The position numbers were made by a program, and so were the translations under genes. A stretch of DNA of 64,000 nt, from assembly GCA_024364735.1 (NCBI GenBank), contig JAGFNQ010001174.1, positions 438,086-502,085 on the forward strand, read 5' to 3'. The stretch is from Boesenbergia rotunda. Lineage: Eukaryota > Streptophyta > Magnoliopsida > Zingiberales > Zingiberaceae. The notes beneath the pieces were generated by a model. That model made no database searches. It was not told the origin of the DNA and saw only the letters and a list, made by a program, of their open reading frames with translations. Of the stretch, positions 45,613 through 56,514 are shown piece after piece. Position 1 is the first letter of the stretch; every line of letters begins with the position of its first letter.

Positions 45613-45712
45613 ACAGTAATTGTGAACAGTAATTGTAAACAGTAATTGTGAACAATAATTGTAAACAGTAATTGTGTACAGTAATTTTGAACAGTACTAG
45701 ATGAACAATTTT
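45613..45712 (-). repeat. 13-bp leader repeats, end of minus-strand viral copy
   Basis: Seven or so units of ACAGTAATTGTGA / ACAGTAATTGTAA. The same array is at 56515-56611 and, inverted, at 60460-60577. Confidence 0.9.
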
Positions 45713-46149
45713 TTTTTTAAATCTCAATACCAGTGAGCCTCACCCGTAAGAGATTCACAGAGACAGACTGTTACCCCGGCTTTTTCAGGGATGGGCAGTT
45801 TGCCCTTGCGTACCCTTTTCTTAGCCTGCACAGGTCTTACGCAGAAAGATTTCTCTGCAATCTTTTACGGTTACTTTTCACAGAATAGTTACTAGGAAAA
45901 GGACTGAGGTATAGAGATAATTTTAGGATCACAAAAACAAAGAGGTTGCTAACATGCTTATTAAAAGAACTTATATTAAACATAACTTATTTACATATCT
46001 TGAGAAACAAACTAAGATTACAAACAGCATAGACACCTAGTACAAACTTATTTTAGGCTTATTTACATGCTGTATTTACATGACGGACTTATGGATTTAC
46101 AATGGAGGAGGAAATTGGTTGTAAGGCAGTAGGAAAACACTTACAACTT

Positions 46150-46184
<35 letters not shown>

Positions 46185-46250
46185 AGCTGGAAATTCGGAA
46201 GGGGCTTGCTAGCGCTGAAAGTCCGTAGCTGCTGGAGGAGAAGAAGGAGG

Positions 46251-46258
46251 TTTATATA
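46251..46258 (-). promoter_or_regulatory. TATA box of the viral pregenomic promoter (minus copy)
   Basis: TATATAAA on the minus strand, followed by a GA/CT run (46150-46180) and then a long leader. Same arrangement at 59869 in the other copy. Confidence 0.7.
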
Positions 46259-46596
46259 GAGAGAACATGGGTTGCGTGGAAGAGACATCTGGAGTAATCA
46301 GGGCCTGGGTAGGAGAGTAAGGAAGAGGCATGTGGAGAGAAGAGATAAGAGCGAATCTGCGTACGTGGAAAGTATGTAGCCAGGCTTTGCAGAAAGTTGC
46401 TGATGGAAGTAATTGCTGATAAGAACAAGTCTTGCTGTAAAGAGAGAGTGGCCAAGAATGGTGGGTCCCTTTAGGATTCCATCATATTATCAATGTTCTG
46501 TTCACCGATAGAGTCCAAAGAAGGTGTGCTGGTGCCTTGGGCTTCTTGAAATTGGACTGGTTGTGCTGGCGGGCTGGTTTGACTTGACTGACCTTG

Positions 46597-48141
46597 TTAG
46601 GTCGGTTGATTGTATAGTTGATTTCGGGCTAAAGCAGCTCGATATGCTCGGGCAGAAAGCACAGAAGTGGCTCTTGCTTTACGGGCCCATCTTTCTGTTT
46701 TCTTCTGATAATGCTGAAACAGAGTAGTGTGTTGCGTTGTGAAAGTAAAAGGGAAAAACCTGGATCCCATGTCTTTGGGCCAATATATCTTTTCTGTATA
46801 TGTTTCGCCTGCTAGGAGATATTCATTGGGATCTTCCAATCTATCCCAAGTCCAGTTGGACCCTTGGATAGAAGCTCTCCAATGTTTAAGTTGGTCCATC
46901 AATGATGGAAAAGCGTCCCAATCACTATCAGAATCAGAGGGGTAGTCTTCAAACTCTGGTTGTCGAGTGGGAAGATCATCTGCATCTAGTCTAACTAGAT
47001 GTCTGGCAGGCTCAATTTTTAAATTTACCCATTCTGGAGGAGATCTATCAATTGTACATATCACATATGTTTCTTCTTCTTCAAGGACTAAGGAAATGAT
47101 TTGTCCCAGTTTCTTTGGGAAGTCTCTGATAGAATCAGGATCATGAACCCATAATTTGGCTAGCAGTCCATAGTCCATTAATAGGAATGGGGTTATTAGT
47201 CTTCCTTTGATTATTGGAGGTTCATAGGTATCAATGTTGATGTTGACCCGTCGAAAACAATATACTAGTTGGCATTGGCAGCCATATTTTTCTGAAGTTT
47301 CACAGACATTGTTTCTGTTTTGGCACTTGAGTTTGGGTCTAAATTCAGCTTCATACTGTATTGTCATTCCTTTTGGTACTTTTTGGTGTAAAAGTTTCAG
47401 GGCATCACATAATTCTGCAAAAACTTCGAAAGTAGATCCTTCAGCCAGTCTTCGTATGTAGATAGAAATATCTTCCGGGATAGTGTTTGGAAGTCCTAAT
47501 AGTGTTGCCTCCGAGTGTCTTTGTGCTGTGGTTGATTCTGATCTTGCTTTCAATTGCCCCAAAATTAGATATTTTGGCCGATGAATTACAGGCTCTTTAT
47601 TCTTTTGTGGCATGGTTGTAAGGGCTTGAGCATAAGTTTTGTTTGAGTCTTCTGTTTCTGTTTCCATATGTGATTTTTCGTCAGTTTTAAGAAGCGAGCT
47701 AACAAAGAAGTTTGGCCCAATAACTATCCTTGCTATATTGAAGGCTTCTTCTAGGGAATAAAAACCTTTAAATGAAGGATGTTCACATTCTTGTATTGCA
47801 ATGGTGACTTCTTCCCAATCTTGGTAGACTCCCGCTTGTGTCCCAGAGAAGACCACATAACAGGAGAACTTTTTTCCGATTGATTTTTGTACTGTTGTTT
47901 GGAAGTAATTAGCCAGAGCATTAATAATTGCTATCTTGTAGTTAGCACTTCCTGGAATAGTAGGAATATTCCAGATGTTGTCAAGTAAGCAAGTTTGGAT
48001 GTGGTCAAGCTTGTCTCTTGCTGTGAAGTGAAACTGTTCCTCATAGCGAGTAAATTGTTGAAGTTCTTGATTGCCAAACCTCATGGTTCTCATTGAGAAA
48101 GTTTTTACTTTCTTTTGTTTGTCCATTGTTGTACCTGTCAT
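46597..48141 (-). CDS. Viroplasmin/transactivator-type protein, minus copy
   Basis: About 514 residues from ATG 48141 (the frame is open from 48147). In caulimoviruses this protein forms the cytoplasmic inclusion bodies (virus factories) and lets ribosomes translate later ORFs of the polycistronic RNA. The segment CYVVFSGTQAGVYQDWEEV, then FKGFYSLEEAFNIAR (about residues 93-140) matches the viroplasmin / RNase H1 N-terminal fold. The C-terminal half is acidic, then basic near the end. Compared with the plus-strand copy the ORF ends about 45 codons early at a TAA where the other copy has CAA. Otherwise it is open, about 98 percent identical by eye, and begins just after the polymerase ORF ends. 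Confidence 0.83.
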   Translation of the reverse strand: MTGTTMDKQKKVKTFSMRTMRFGNQELQQFTRYEEQFHFTARDKLDHIQTCLLDNIWNIPTIPGSANYKIAIINALANYFQTTVQKSIGKKFSCYVVFSGTQAGVYQDWEEVTIAIQECEHPSFKGFYSLEEAFNIARIVIGPNFFVSSLLKTDEKSHMETETEDSNKTYAQALTTMPQKNKEPVIHRPKYLILGQLKARSESTTAQRHSEATLLGLPNTIPEDISIYIRRLAEGSTFEVFAELCDALKLLHQKVPKGMTIQYEAEFRPKLKCQNRNNVCETSEKYGCQCQLVYCFRRVNINIDTYEPPIIKGRLITPFLLMDYGLLAKLWVHDPDSIRDFPKKLGQIISLVLEEEETYVICTIDRSPPEWVNLKIEPARHLVRLDADDLPTRQPEFEDYPSDSDSDWDAFPSLMDQLKHWRASIQGSNWTWDRLEDPNEYLLAGETYTEKIYWPKDMGSRFFPFTFTTQHTTLFQHYQKKTERWARKARATSVLSARAYRAALARNQLYNQPT

Positions 48142-48151
48142 AATCAAGAAG

Positions 48152-49203
48152 TTAATGTAAAAGTCTAGAAAGTGTATCAGCTAAGGAATTATTACTTCCT
48201 TTAATATGTTCCCACTGAATAGTCAGTCCTTTATTTATAATTGTATCTGTGAATTTTAACCATCTTTTTGTACTCAGTCCTTTCCTTAGTCCTTTTGTCT
48301 GCTGGCTGTATTTGACTATAGCTTCGCAATCTGTTCTGACTGTAATTTCGAGTTTGTTGCATATAAGGAGTCTGAAAGCATCTAGAGAATAAATTACTGC
48401 TAATATTTCATAATCAAGAGATGTTAGTCGTCCTTTTTCTTTATATTGGCAGAAGTATATCGACAGATAGCCTCAGAAGATTTTGTGTCATATTTAGAGG
48501 GTTTTCGGTAAAGAACTCCTCCCCATCCGTTTTCACAACCATCTGTTTCTATAATTAAGTAATCAGTGTCTAATGGTAGTCGTAAGACTGGGATTTTTCT
48601 TACCATTTCTTTAATTTGTTTAACTAGTTCTATGTCTTGTTGATTGAAATATTTTTGTCCGGTTAAGGATGTTTTGTTATATAAGGGTCCACTAATTTTT
48701 CCTATGTCTTTCAGGTATTGTCTAGCATAGTTAAGGAGTCCTAAGAATGATCTAAGGGTTTTGGTATCTTCCATTTTGTCAGGAAAACTTAATATTTTTG
48801 AGGTAATATGAGGTTGTAATGAGATAGTTCCTTGTCCGATTTCAGCTCCCAAGAAGTCTATATGTTTAAAAGCTAGCTTCATTTTGCTTCTGGAGATTAT
48901 TAAACCATGTGTCTCAAATAGATTAAATACCATGTGTAAATGTGCATAGTGTTCTTCTTTTGTTTTGGAGAAAACCAAAATATCATCAATATAAACACAA
49001 GTACAATTTGCTAAGTTTTTAAATATTCTGTCCATTTTTCTTTAAAAGATTTATGGTGCTACTTTTAGGCCAAATGACATGACTAACCATTCAAAGTGGC
49101 CTTCGGGACATGAAAAAGCAGTCCATTCTATAGAATCGGGATGCATCCTTACTTGCCAGAATCCAGATTTCATGTCAAATTTTGAGTACCATTTGGAATC
49201 TTA
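48152..49203 (-). pseudogene. RT and RNase H region of viral polyprotein, minus copy
   Basis: Continuation of the polyprotein frame after a TAA at 49201-49203. A second TAA lies at 49042-49044. RT contains the catalytic YIDDILVFS motif (about 48985). RNase H begins with ETDGCENGWGGVL (about 48540). A one-base loss near 48452 shifts frame, and the remaining RNase H to 48152 is out of frame. At the two TAA codons the plus-strand copy has CAA. Confidence 0.9.
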
Positions 49204-52200
49204 AATTTTGTTCAATAGTTGATCTTTATCAGGAATTTTATATCCATATTCCTGGCAATTATCATTTAGGCGTTTGTAGTTAAACACCATCCTAGATTGT
49301 CCCCTTTTTTGTTCCGATCCTTTGTTTACAATGAAGGCTGGGCTTCGATGTCTAGAGGTAGAGCGCTGAATAGCTCCATGGGCTAGTAATTGGTTTATAT
49401 GCATTTTGCATTCTTCAGTTTCCCAGTTTGTATATTTTAAGTCTTGTGCTTTTATTGTAAGATCTGGCTTGATTATTGTTAATTTGCAGTATGTTTTATC
49501 ATGTTCCCAATATTTTGTTGGGTTTTCACCAATAATTTCTAATTTTTCTAGTCGGGAGATGATAGAATCCAGGTCAAGTTGAGTAGTTATTAGGTTTCGT
49601 AAATATGTGGGGGAGAGTAGATCTTTCGGAATGTCTAAATCCAGGCTATTTAAATCTTCAAGATAAGGGTCATCTTGAATCAATTCTTGGTATGCTACGG
49701 AACAAGAAAGTTCTTGGTTTATTAAGCAAAAACCTTTATAAAGTGTATTATCCTTACCTTGACAACTGTTTGCATTATCTTTACATTGACAACTATTTGT
49801 ATCTTTTGGGTTTATGTCTTTAGGATTAGGATGCTTATTAGGAACTGAAGGATAATCTGACACTATTGGGGATACTATAGGTGTAGAGAGAAAAATGACA
49901 TAATCTTTTGTAAGTAATAATGCTCTGTCTTGGGCTATAAGGAAACTAAGTCCTAGGATTAAGTGAAGATTTGGCTGTGGAAGAGGTTTGATCCAGAGTT
50001 TTGGAAGGGAGAGAGAAGTCCCATATGTATCACAGATTGTATAAAATCTTAAATGTGTATTTGTAACGAATTTGGTACAAGATATTTGTTGACCATCAAA
50101 TTGCGTACTAACCATTGGTTGAGTCGCAGTTTTGATAAGTTCCTGGGGTACTATAGATAGAATAGTTTTTTCATCTATTGTAGAGTTTGTAGCCCCACTG
50201 TCAAGGAAAGCATGTAGAGTAAATTCATGCCCATGTATATTGATTAGACACCGAACTCTGATATCAGTAGTTCGTCCAGTATTACATATACTGGGGGTTT
50301 TTATAAAAACCATATCAGTGTCTGAGCTTGGTTCCGTTATGGCCAATCTCTTTCCTTTATCTTGTGTAATGGAAGTATTATCCTGATTGAGTTTTGCAAT
50401 TTTTGTTTCTAAAATATTAAGTCTGGTTTCTAAAACAGAGACTCGAGTCTCAAGGAGAACATTTCTAGTGCTTCCTCTGACTTGTTGACTTGTAGGTATT
50501 ATTATATTAAAGCTTTGTTGTAAGCATAAGTTGCATATTTGTTTCCTACATAGTTTACATGTTCCTCTTTTATCTATAGCTAGGTAATATCCACATAGGA
50601 AACAAGGAAAATTTTCATCTCCTATTTTTATGACCCAATCATGGACACAGTCTGACACATCTAGTTTTGATATTGTATTTTGAGGTATAGATTGTGTGAA
50701 CATAAGGTTTATAGCATCTAAGTCCCCCCATTGCTCTGCTAAATCATCAAGCTCTTGTCGGAGATTGTTACTACTGGATGTACATTTGCTTGTTAAGGTA
50801 TAAGGGTCGTCAAGGAATGAATTTATTAATGTATAATCAGAGGAGGAAGTTATTTCTTCTATGTCCTCGATAGATACTATAGAATAGATGGAAGAGGTAT
50901 CAGATACATCCTCCTAGATTGCTATTAAGTCTAGGTTTGTGCAAGAGACTAATTTGGCTTCTCTAGTGTATAAGTTTTTCTTATTTGGACATGCTGAGGA
51001 TAAATGACCTGGTTCATTACAGGCAAAGCAAGTTATTGTATTGACATATGTTTTCTTTGGTTTAAATTTTCTGACGTGTTTAGTCTTATTTAAATATGGC
51101 TTCTTTTCTTTGCTTTTTCTCAAGTAGTAGCCTTTCCTAGGTCTAATTTTGGGTTGAAGCTGTATGGTTGGTTTACTGGGTTTTCTTCGTTGTTTATGCT
51201 TATGGTGGCTTAAACCATATCGCTGTGGGGTATATATTTGACTGCAAAACCCGTATTGTTGGTTTTTAAGTTGCTTTTGTATTTGTATATAAGTACATTT
51301 TTCTTTAAGTATTGAAATAATATGTTGAATTCTAACTCCTAGATTATCATATTGGGGTGCCACCTTTAAGTCTGTCCATACCTTGTGTATTTCTTTGCCT
51401 AAGTCTCCTGGTAGTTTACTAAACAGTCTTTCACCTAATTCAGGATTACAATAATTTCCAGAGATAGCTGTGAGTGCTAAAAAGTCATTGCAAAAAGGTT
51501 TTATCCAATTCCAACTAAATAGTTGAAGTTGTTCTAAGTCTCTCATGGCTTCCCTTTGTCGAATATCTAATCTTATATTTGCATCCCTAGCAGTTAAAAG
51601 TCTATGGATGGTATAACAAAAATTAAGTATGTTATTACCTTAGGCTGCTATTCTAGCTATTTCCTCTGGGAATTTTAGTTTGTAGGCTTCCCAAGCGGCT
51701 CTAGCTACGTCACCTAAATAATTTTCTCCTATATGAATCATGGCATCTCCTGTTTCTATGTCTAGCTCATGCTTGGCTTGATAATCTCTTCTAACAGAGA
51801 CAATCCATTGTTCCAAATAATTGTCTTATAGCTGGGGGTCATCGCATTCAGCTATGTTTAAAAGTACAGAGTTTTTCCCAAAGTAAGTAATTTCAGGTGG
51901 ACGTCTTTTTCCCAGAGTTCTGAGAAGTGGATTATTGTTGGTATATGGAAGGATTGATGTCCTTGGTGGATGGCCTTGTCCATAATCAGTAGTTCGCATA
52001 GAACTTTCTGGATATTGTATTATAGGTGGTCTAGAAGTAGCAGATGTATTAGTTGATTCAGCTGGATTCATAAGGTTTAATTCTGTGCCTCTTTTCCTAG
52101 CAATTATATTATGATCTTCATCAAAATATAATTCATAGTCATTCTCAAGTTTTCGTTGTCTCTTTTCAAAGTCTTCTAGTTCAATTAGTTCTTTAGGGGT

Positions 52201-52215
52201 CAAGTAAGTTGTCAT
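49201..52215 (-). pseudogene. Viral capsid-protease-RT polyprotein (N-terminal two thirds), minus copy
   Basis: One reading frame from ATG 52215 (MTTYLTPKELIELEDFEKRQ) with stops at 51826-51828, 51640-51642 and 50914-50916. Order: acidic N-terminus; capsid core (about 51800-51250); Lys/Arg-rich stretch; zinc knuckle CFACNEPGHLSSAC (near 51020); acidic linker; a second cysteine cluster with exact spacing C-2-C-11-C-2-C-4-C-2-C (about 50604-50524); coiled coil; aspartic protease site FLDSGATNST (near 50200); start of RT with SPAFIVNKGSEQKRGQSRMV (about 49330-49270). The C-2-C-11-C-2-C-4-C-2-C pattern is described for badnavirus capsids. Capsid and polymerase share one ORF, as in badnaviruses and petuviruses. 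Confidence 0.9.
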
Positions 52216-52218
52216 TTC

Positions 52219-53286
52219 TTAGGGCAAAAATAAATATTCTTCTAAATCATCAAAAAAACCATATTGTGGTTCTTGATTTAACATAAAAGTCATGTTCTCT
52301 ACTACTGATGCGTCTTGCTGGCTACTGATAGTAATGTCTTCTATGTTCATTAGGTTTAAATTATCTTCTTCTTCATTATCATCATTTTGTGAAGTAGAAG
52401 GCTTATAATTGTTGAATCTTACTGTGAGATCTCCCTTTCTATCTTTGTACATTATTGATTGCGTTGGTTGTAATGTCCTGGATGGTATATCCAGAGTGAT
52501 GTTCCATTCTAATCCTGCTAAGGTTTCAGAAGAAAAGTCTCTTGGTTTTAGGAAATATATTCCTCTAGAAGTAAGGGCCTCTATGATATCATTTATTTGT
52601 ACTCTAAAACTATTATTAATCTAGGTCATTATTTTTCCTAGGAAAATGATATCAATTTGTATATTATCTTTCTTAAAGTCTCCATAACCTTTAGCTTTAA
52701 TTATTATTTTAATATGTTTAACGAAGTCTTGAATTGTCATATTAAAATTAGGGCAAAAGTATGTAATTCCTATGTTATTGTTCATGTCGACTTCAATAAG
52801 TCCAATAATTGCTTTTTCTTTATCTACGAATCTTGAGTCATATATGACTAATAATACCTTGCCTCCTATGCTTTTTCTAGTTAAGCCTCTAAGGCCGAAT
52901 ATAATTAATCCTAAATGAATGTAGTTATGTCGTCGACAGAGAAGTATTCGTGCTGACTCTTCAGTCATAAGAGTTAGACGTTGTTCTCCTCCATCAGGGA
53001 GGTGAAGTGCTTCCGTCCTATGGTGGCGAAATAAAGAAGTATTGAAAGAGAATCTTCCTTGGTTATACAATCTTCTAGGATTTAGTGTGTTAAGTTGGGC
53101 ATTAGAAAAGAGAGTAAGATCTCTTTCTACGTCTACTAATTCTTCTAATCTATGATTAGAAATACTATTTCTCCTTCCCATTATATTATCGAGCCAAGAA
53201 GTTGTATTTGTTTCTGTTCTTTCACTTATTGTTCTAGATGGACCAGTAAAAGTCTCAGTTGTATTTGCTGGTCGTATTAAATTCAT
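52219..53286 (-). pseudogene. Viral movement protein, minus copy, one stop
   Basis: ATG 53286, about 355 codons, with one in-frame TAG at 52621-52623. The 30K-type movement domain is recognisable by YIHLGLIIFGLRGLTRKS, then IIGLIEVDMN and YFCPNFNMTIQDF, as in caulimovirid movement proteins that form tubules through plasmodesmata. The C-terminal part after the stop is acidic (DDNEEEDNLNL). Its ATG overlaps the stop of the preceding ORF as ATGA, and only three bases separate it from the capsid ORF. Confidence 0.88.
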
Positions 53287-53486
53287 TTTGAGTGAGGGGT
53301 GTAAAAGGAATAAGTTTTAGGTTGTTTTCTAGAAATTACTTTTCCTGTGGATAACTTACTTAAGTCTTTTGCCAGACTATCTATACTTTCTTTCCATTCT
53401 GTGGCTAGTGTTGTTTTTTGTATTTGTTTCTCAATTTGGAGTACTTTGTTTTCTAAAAGTGTGAGCCTATGGTGTAATGAGGATAA
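53283..53486 (-). pseudogene. Coiled-coil virion-associated-type ORF, 3' part
   Basis: Open frame with heptad-like LTLLENKVLQIEKQIQ, then a Lys-rich end, closing in ATGA overlap with the movement protein. The basic C-terminus after a coiled coil resembles the virion-associated proteins of badna- and caulimoviruses. The ORF is cut by the solo LTR at 53487. Confidence 0.6.
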
Positions 53487-53569
53487 TGTTGATGCAGTCT
53501 GGCCCTGATTGGTGATTTGGTGTTGACAACGATTTTAGTTTAGGTTGATGATTATGATGATTATGATTA

Positions 53570-54050
53570 AGTCCTGATCGAGGATTAGGCATGATATGGA
53601 GGATTCTAGCTTGGAGGGCTAGGTGTTGGAAAAATCCTAACCTGGAGGGTTAGGTGTGAAAAATCCTAGCTTGGAGGGCTAGGTGTTGGAAAAGTCCTGA
53701 TTCGGAAGGGTTGGGTGAAAAGTCCTAGCTTGGAGGGCTAGGTGAAAAGTCCTAACTTGGAGGGTTAGGTGCAAATTCCCATCCTGGAGAATTAGGTGAA
53801 AAAGTCCTAGCTTGGAGGGTCAGGTGCCTAGCTTGGAGGGCTAGGTTGGATGAAGTTCTAACTCGGAAGGGTTGGGTGAAAAGTCCTAGCTTGGAGGGCT
53901 AGGTGAAAAGTCCTAGCTTGGAGGGCTAGGTGAAAAGTCCTAACTTGGAGGGTTAGGTGCAAATTCCCAACTTGGAGAGTTAGATGGAAAATCCTTAGCT
54001 TGGAGGGCTAAGGTGGATGGAAACTTAGCTTGGAGGGCTGAGTTTGAGTC
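53570..54050. repeat. CCTAGC-TTGGAGG-GCTAGG hairpin iterons (second solo LTR)
   Basis: Reverse-complement counterpart of 38090-38550, about 16 units, again with stems that vary together (CCTAGC/GCTAGG, CCTAAC/GTTAGG). Confidence 0.88.
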
Positions 54051-54054
54051 CCTG

Positions 54055-54720
54055 GATCGGTCTGGTGATCGATCAGGGATTCTGATACGCTGCTCCTTCG
54101 TGGATCGGTCTGGTGACCGATCCAGCGATGACTGATCGGTCGGGTGACCGATCAGGGAGCACACAGTGAGGTTGGGAACCTGCTATGCTGCTCCTGATCG
54201 ATCTGGTGACCGATCATGGAGTATGCGTTTCACCCATTGACTGGCTCCTTATCGGTCTGGTGACCGATCAGGGAGCGAGCAGTGAGGTTGAGTTCCCTTG
54301 CTGAACTGCTCCTGATCGGTCTGATGACCGATCAGGATCACTATGCAGATCGTTCTGGTGAACGATCCAGCTTCGCGGGCTTCTCACTAAGATTGATCAG
54401 GACGGTTCCTGATCGGTCTGGTGATGACCTGATCGGACTGCTGACCGATCAGGTGACACCCTCATCGGTCAGTTGACCGATCAGAAGGCTTAGCCTGCGA
54501 AACTCAGAAATCGCCCAATATAAGGGTGGATCGGTTCGGTGAACGATCCACGACCTAGGATCGGTCTAGTGATCGGTCCAGGAGAATCTCAAAGAAATCG
54601 AGATTTCTGATTGAGCGTTGGGGATCGATCAGGACGAAGCTTGATCGGTTTGTAACCAGCCTGATCGGTCTGGTGACCGATCAGGAGGCTCTCTGATCGG
54701 TCAGGTGACCGATCACTTTA
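54055..54720. repeat. GATCGGTC...GACCGATC cassettes (second solo LTR)
   Basis: About fifteen inverted pairs such as CTGATCGGTCTGGTGACCGA, some with mutated arms (GATCGTTC/GAACGATC at about 54350) that still pair. Confidence 0.88.
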
Positions 54721-55777
54721 ATTCAAAATGCACTGTCAGACGCTCTGATCGCGTCTGACCATATTCGATTCGTTGCTGTTTGTCTCTGATATTTGATTTA
54801 CTGCGTGATTTGCTGCTCTAACAGTCTGATTAAGTTGCAGGTGACAGGGGAGGATTCAAACACTCAAGGAGAGGTCAATGGAGGCTTTCCTTGGAGCAGG
54901 TTTGCCCGTTTTCCCTTCCCAGATTGCAACGGCGAGCTGCAGACTGGAGCTGAGACTGGAGCTTAGCTGAAGGAAGTTCAGTGAGTCCAGAGATAGCTTA
55001 GTGGAAGCTGGCGTTAGCAGATGAGTAGCTGGGAACAGCAGGGATGTTGTCACCTGGAGTTGTGTGGAGAATGAAAAGGGCGTAAGTTGGCTGCGAGAAA
55101 GTACAATTGAGAAAAAAACCTTGTTCTTGTCGTGCTTTGAGTTCTCCCCAACGAAGCTTGCTGTGTTCTTGAAGTCTTCTTCACTTTTGAGCAAGCAATT
55201 GAGAAGCAATCATCCATTACTTGAGCGCTTGAAGGAGAGAACAAGAAGCTTGGAGTCCGACAGTGGGAAGACACGAAGAAGGGTTCTTGCGTGAGATCGC
55301 CACTGGGTGGAGCTCAGGGAAGCTTGCTGTGTTTTTGTCCTTGCTAAGTGTTTGAGTAAGATCCTTCTTGTTGTTTCTTTGTGCTTAAACTATATCCTTG
55401 TTTGAAACACACTGTGGAGAGGTTTCTCCATCGAGAAGGAGGTTGCTGAATTATCCGGTGTTAACCGGGGCTTGATCTGCCGACGATCAAGGGATCGCCC
55501 ACCTTAAGGGCACGCCAAGGAGTAGGGGCAAGTTATCCCCGAACCTTGTAAAATCTCCTTGTTAGTGATCTTGCTAATCTTACTAGTTAGTTTTCTGTTT
55601 TAGTTTCTGCATTTTCTGTCTTCCAAACTTCCGTTGTGCTACTAACAACTTCAAGTGCAGAAACTTGCTAACTCTTCACAGAAAAAGTGATTGGCTATAT
55701 TCACCCCCCCCCTCTCTAGCCATCTCGTCACCAACAGATAATAAGACTATGATAGTATTATTTTGTTGAATTAAAAC

Positions 55778-55897
55778 TTAATCTGCTTGTCCAGTTACTT
55801 TGGGTTTACAATAGCCAATATCTTGATTCTTTGAGTAATGTTTCGAAAATTCTAAGGCTTCATCAAAATAAGTATTTTTAAAATTTAGTTTGTTCAT
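55778..55897 (-). pseudogene. Short viral ORF (39 codons), 5' part of virion-associated-type gene
   Basis: ATG 55897 overlaps the stop of the preceding ORF as ATGA. It ends at TAA 55778-55780. The same frame stays open beyond that stop up to the solo LTR, so this is probably the beginning of the coiled-coil gene whose end is at 53486-53283, broken by one stop and by the LTR. Confidence 0.55.
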
Positions 55898-56325
55898 TTA
55901 TATTTAATTTCTTCTAGTAGAGCATGCATATTTTTAAGATCCTCTACTATCTTTGTTGTGATTATTTCTTTTAATTCTAATAAAATTGTTTGAGTTTGTC
56001 CCTCAAATTGTTTGGCTAATAGTTCAAAGGGGTTATTGTTATTGTTTTCGTTTTTAAGTTTTGATAAATTTAAATTCTCTTTCTTAGTAAGAATATTAAA
56101 CTGATTAAGCTGGCTAACTCTTCTGTTTAAAGAGTCTTGATAGTCTTTTAAGAAATCTATGTTTCTTCTCAGGTCGTCTAGTAGTTGTGTTTGTTGGATT
56201 ACAGTCGTAGATACTTGCTCTAATATATGATAGATATGGTTTTGTTGAGCTACTAAAGAAGTACCTAGACTAAGAACTAAGTCTGTAAGAGTGTTTAAGT
56301 GGGGATTTTCACTATGTAGGAGTGG
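55894..56325 (-). pseudogene. Viral coiled-coil ORF without ATG
   Basis: 143 open codons, rich in Leu, Gln, Asn and charged residues with a long predicted coiled coil (LLDDLRRNIDFLKDYQDSLN). No ATG near its start; it may have lost its start or been shifted out of the frame of the small ORF before it. By position it corresponds to the second small ORF or insect-transmission/virion-associated genes of other genera, but I see no diagnostic motif. Confidence 0.5.
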
Positions 56326-56462
56326 TTAAATGCTCTAGATCTGGTATAACAATTATGATTAAAATGATCTGTTGTTATGATCTTCCTAGTTGGGTTTTGT
56401 AATGCTAGATCCAAATATTCTAATGTTAGAAATTCCTTAAAATTAGTTGTATAGGAAGTCAT
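56295..56462 (-). CDS. Small first viral ORF (55 aa), unknown
   Basis: ATG 56462 (MTSYTTNFKEFLTLEYLDLA) is the first ATG after the primer site and gives 55 residues. It may be a truncated ORF 1, because an open frame without ATG follows at once in another frame. No recognised domain. Confidence 0.45.
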   Translation of the reverse strand: MTSYTTNFKEFLTLEYLDLALQNPTRKIITTDHFNHNCYTRSRAFNHSYIVKIPT

Positions 56463-56487
56463 ACATTTATAGTCCGTAAAATCTTAA

Positions 56488-56501
56488 GGCTCTGATACCA
56501 A
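56488..56501 (-). promoter_or_regulatory. Viral minus-strand primer site (initiator tRNA-Met)
   Basis: Minus strand TTGGTATCAGAGCC. In caulimovirids this tRNA-Met site in the leader marks the conventional genome start. Confidence 0.85.
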
Positions 56502-56514
56502 TTTTTGCTTTTGT

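Larger units (their letters stand above)
53487..55736 (+). mobile_element. Solo LTR of SIRE-type element inside the viral copy (2250 bp)
   Basis: TGTTGATGCAG...CCAACA, flanked by GATAA at 53482-53486 and 55737-55741. Same family as 36573-38617, in the opposite orientation. Contains AGGACTT-type hairpin iterons (53570-54050) and GATCGGTC pairs (54055-54720). It shows that the virus integrated before this LTR element moved. Confidence 0.93.
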
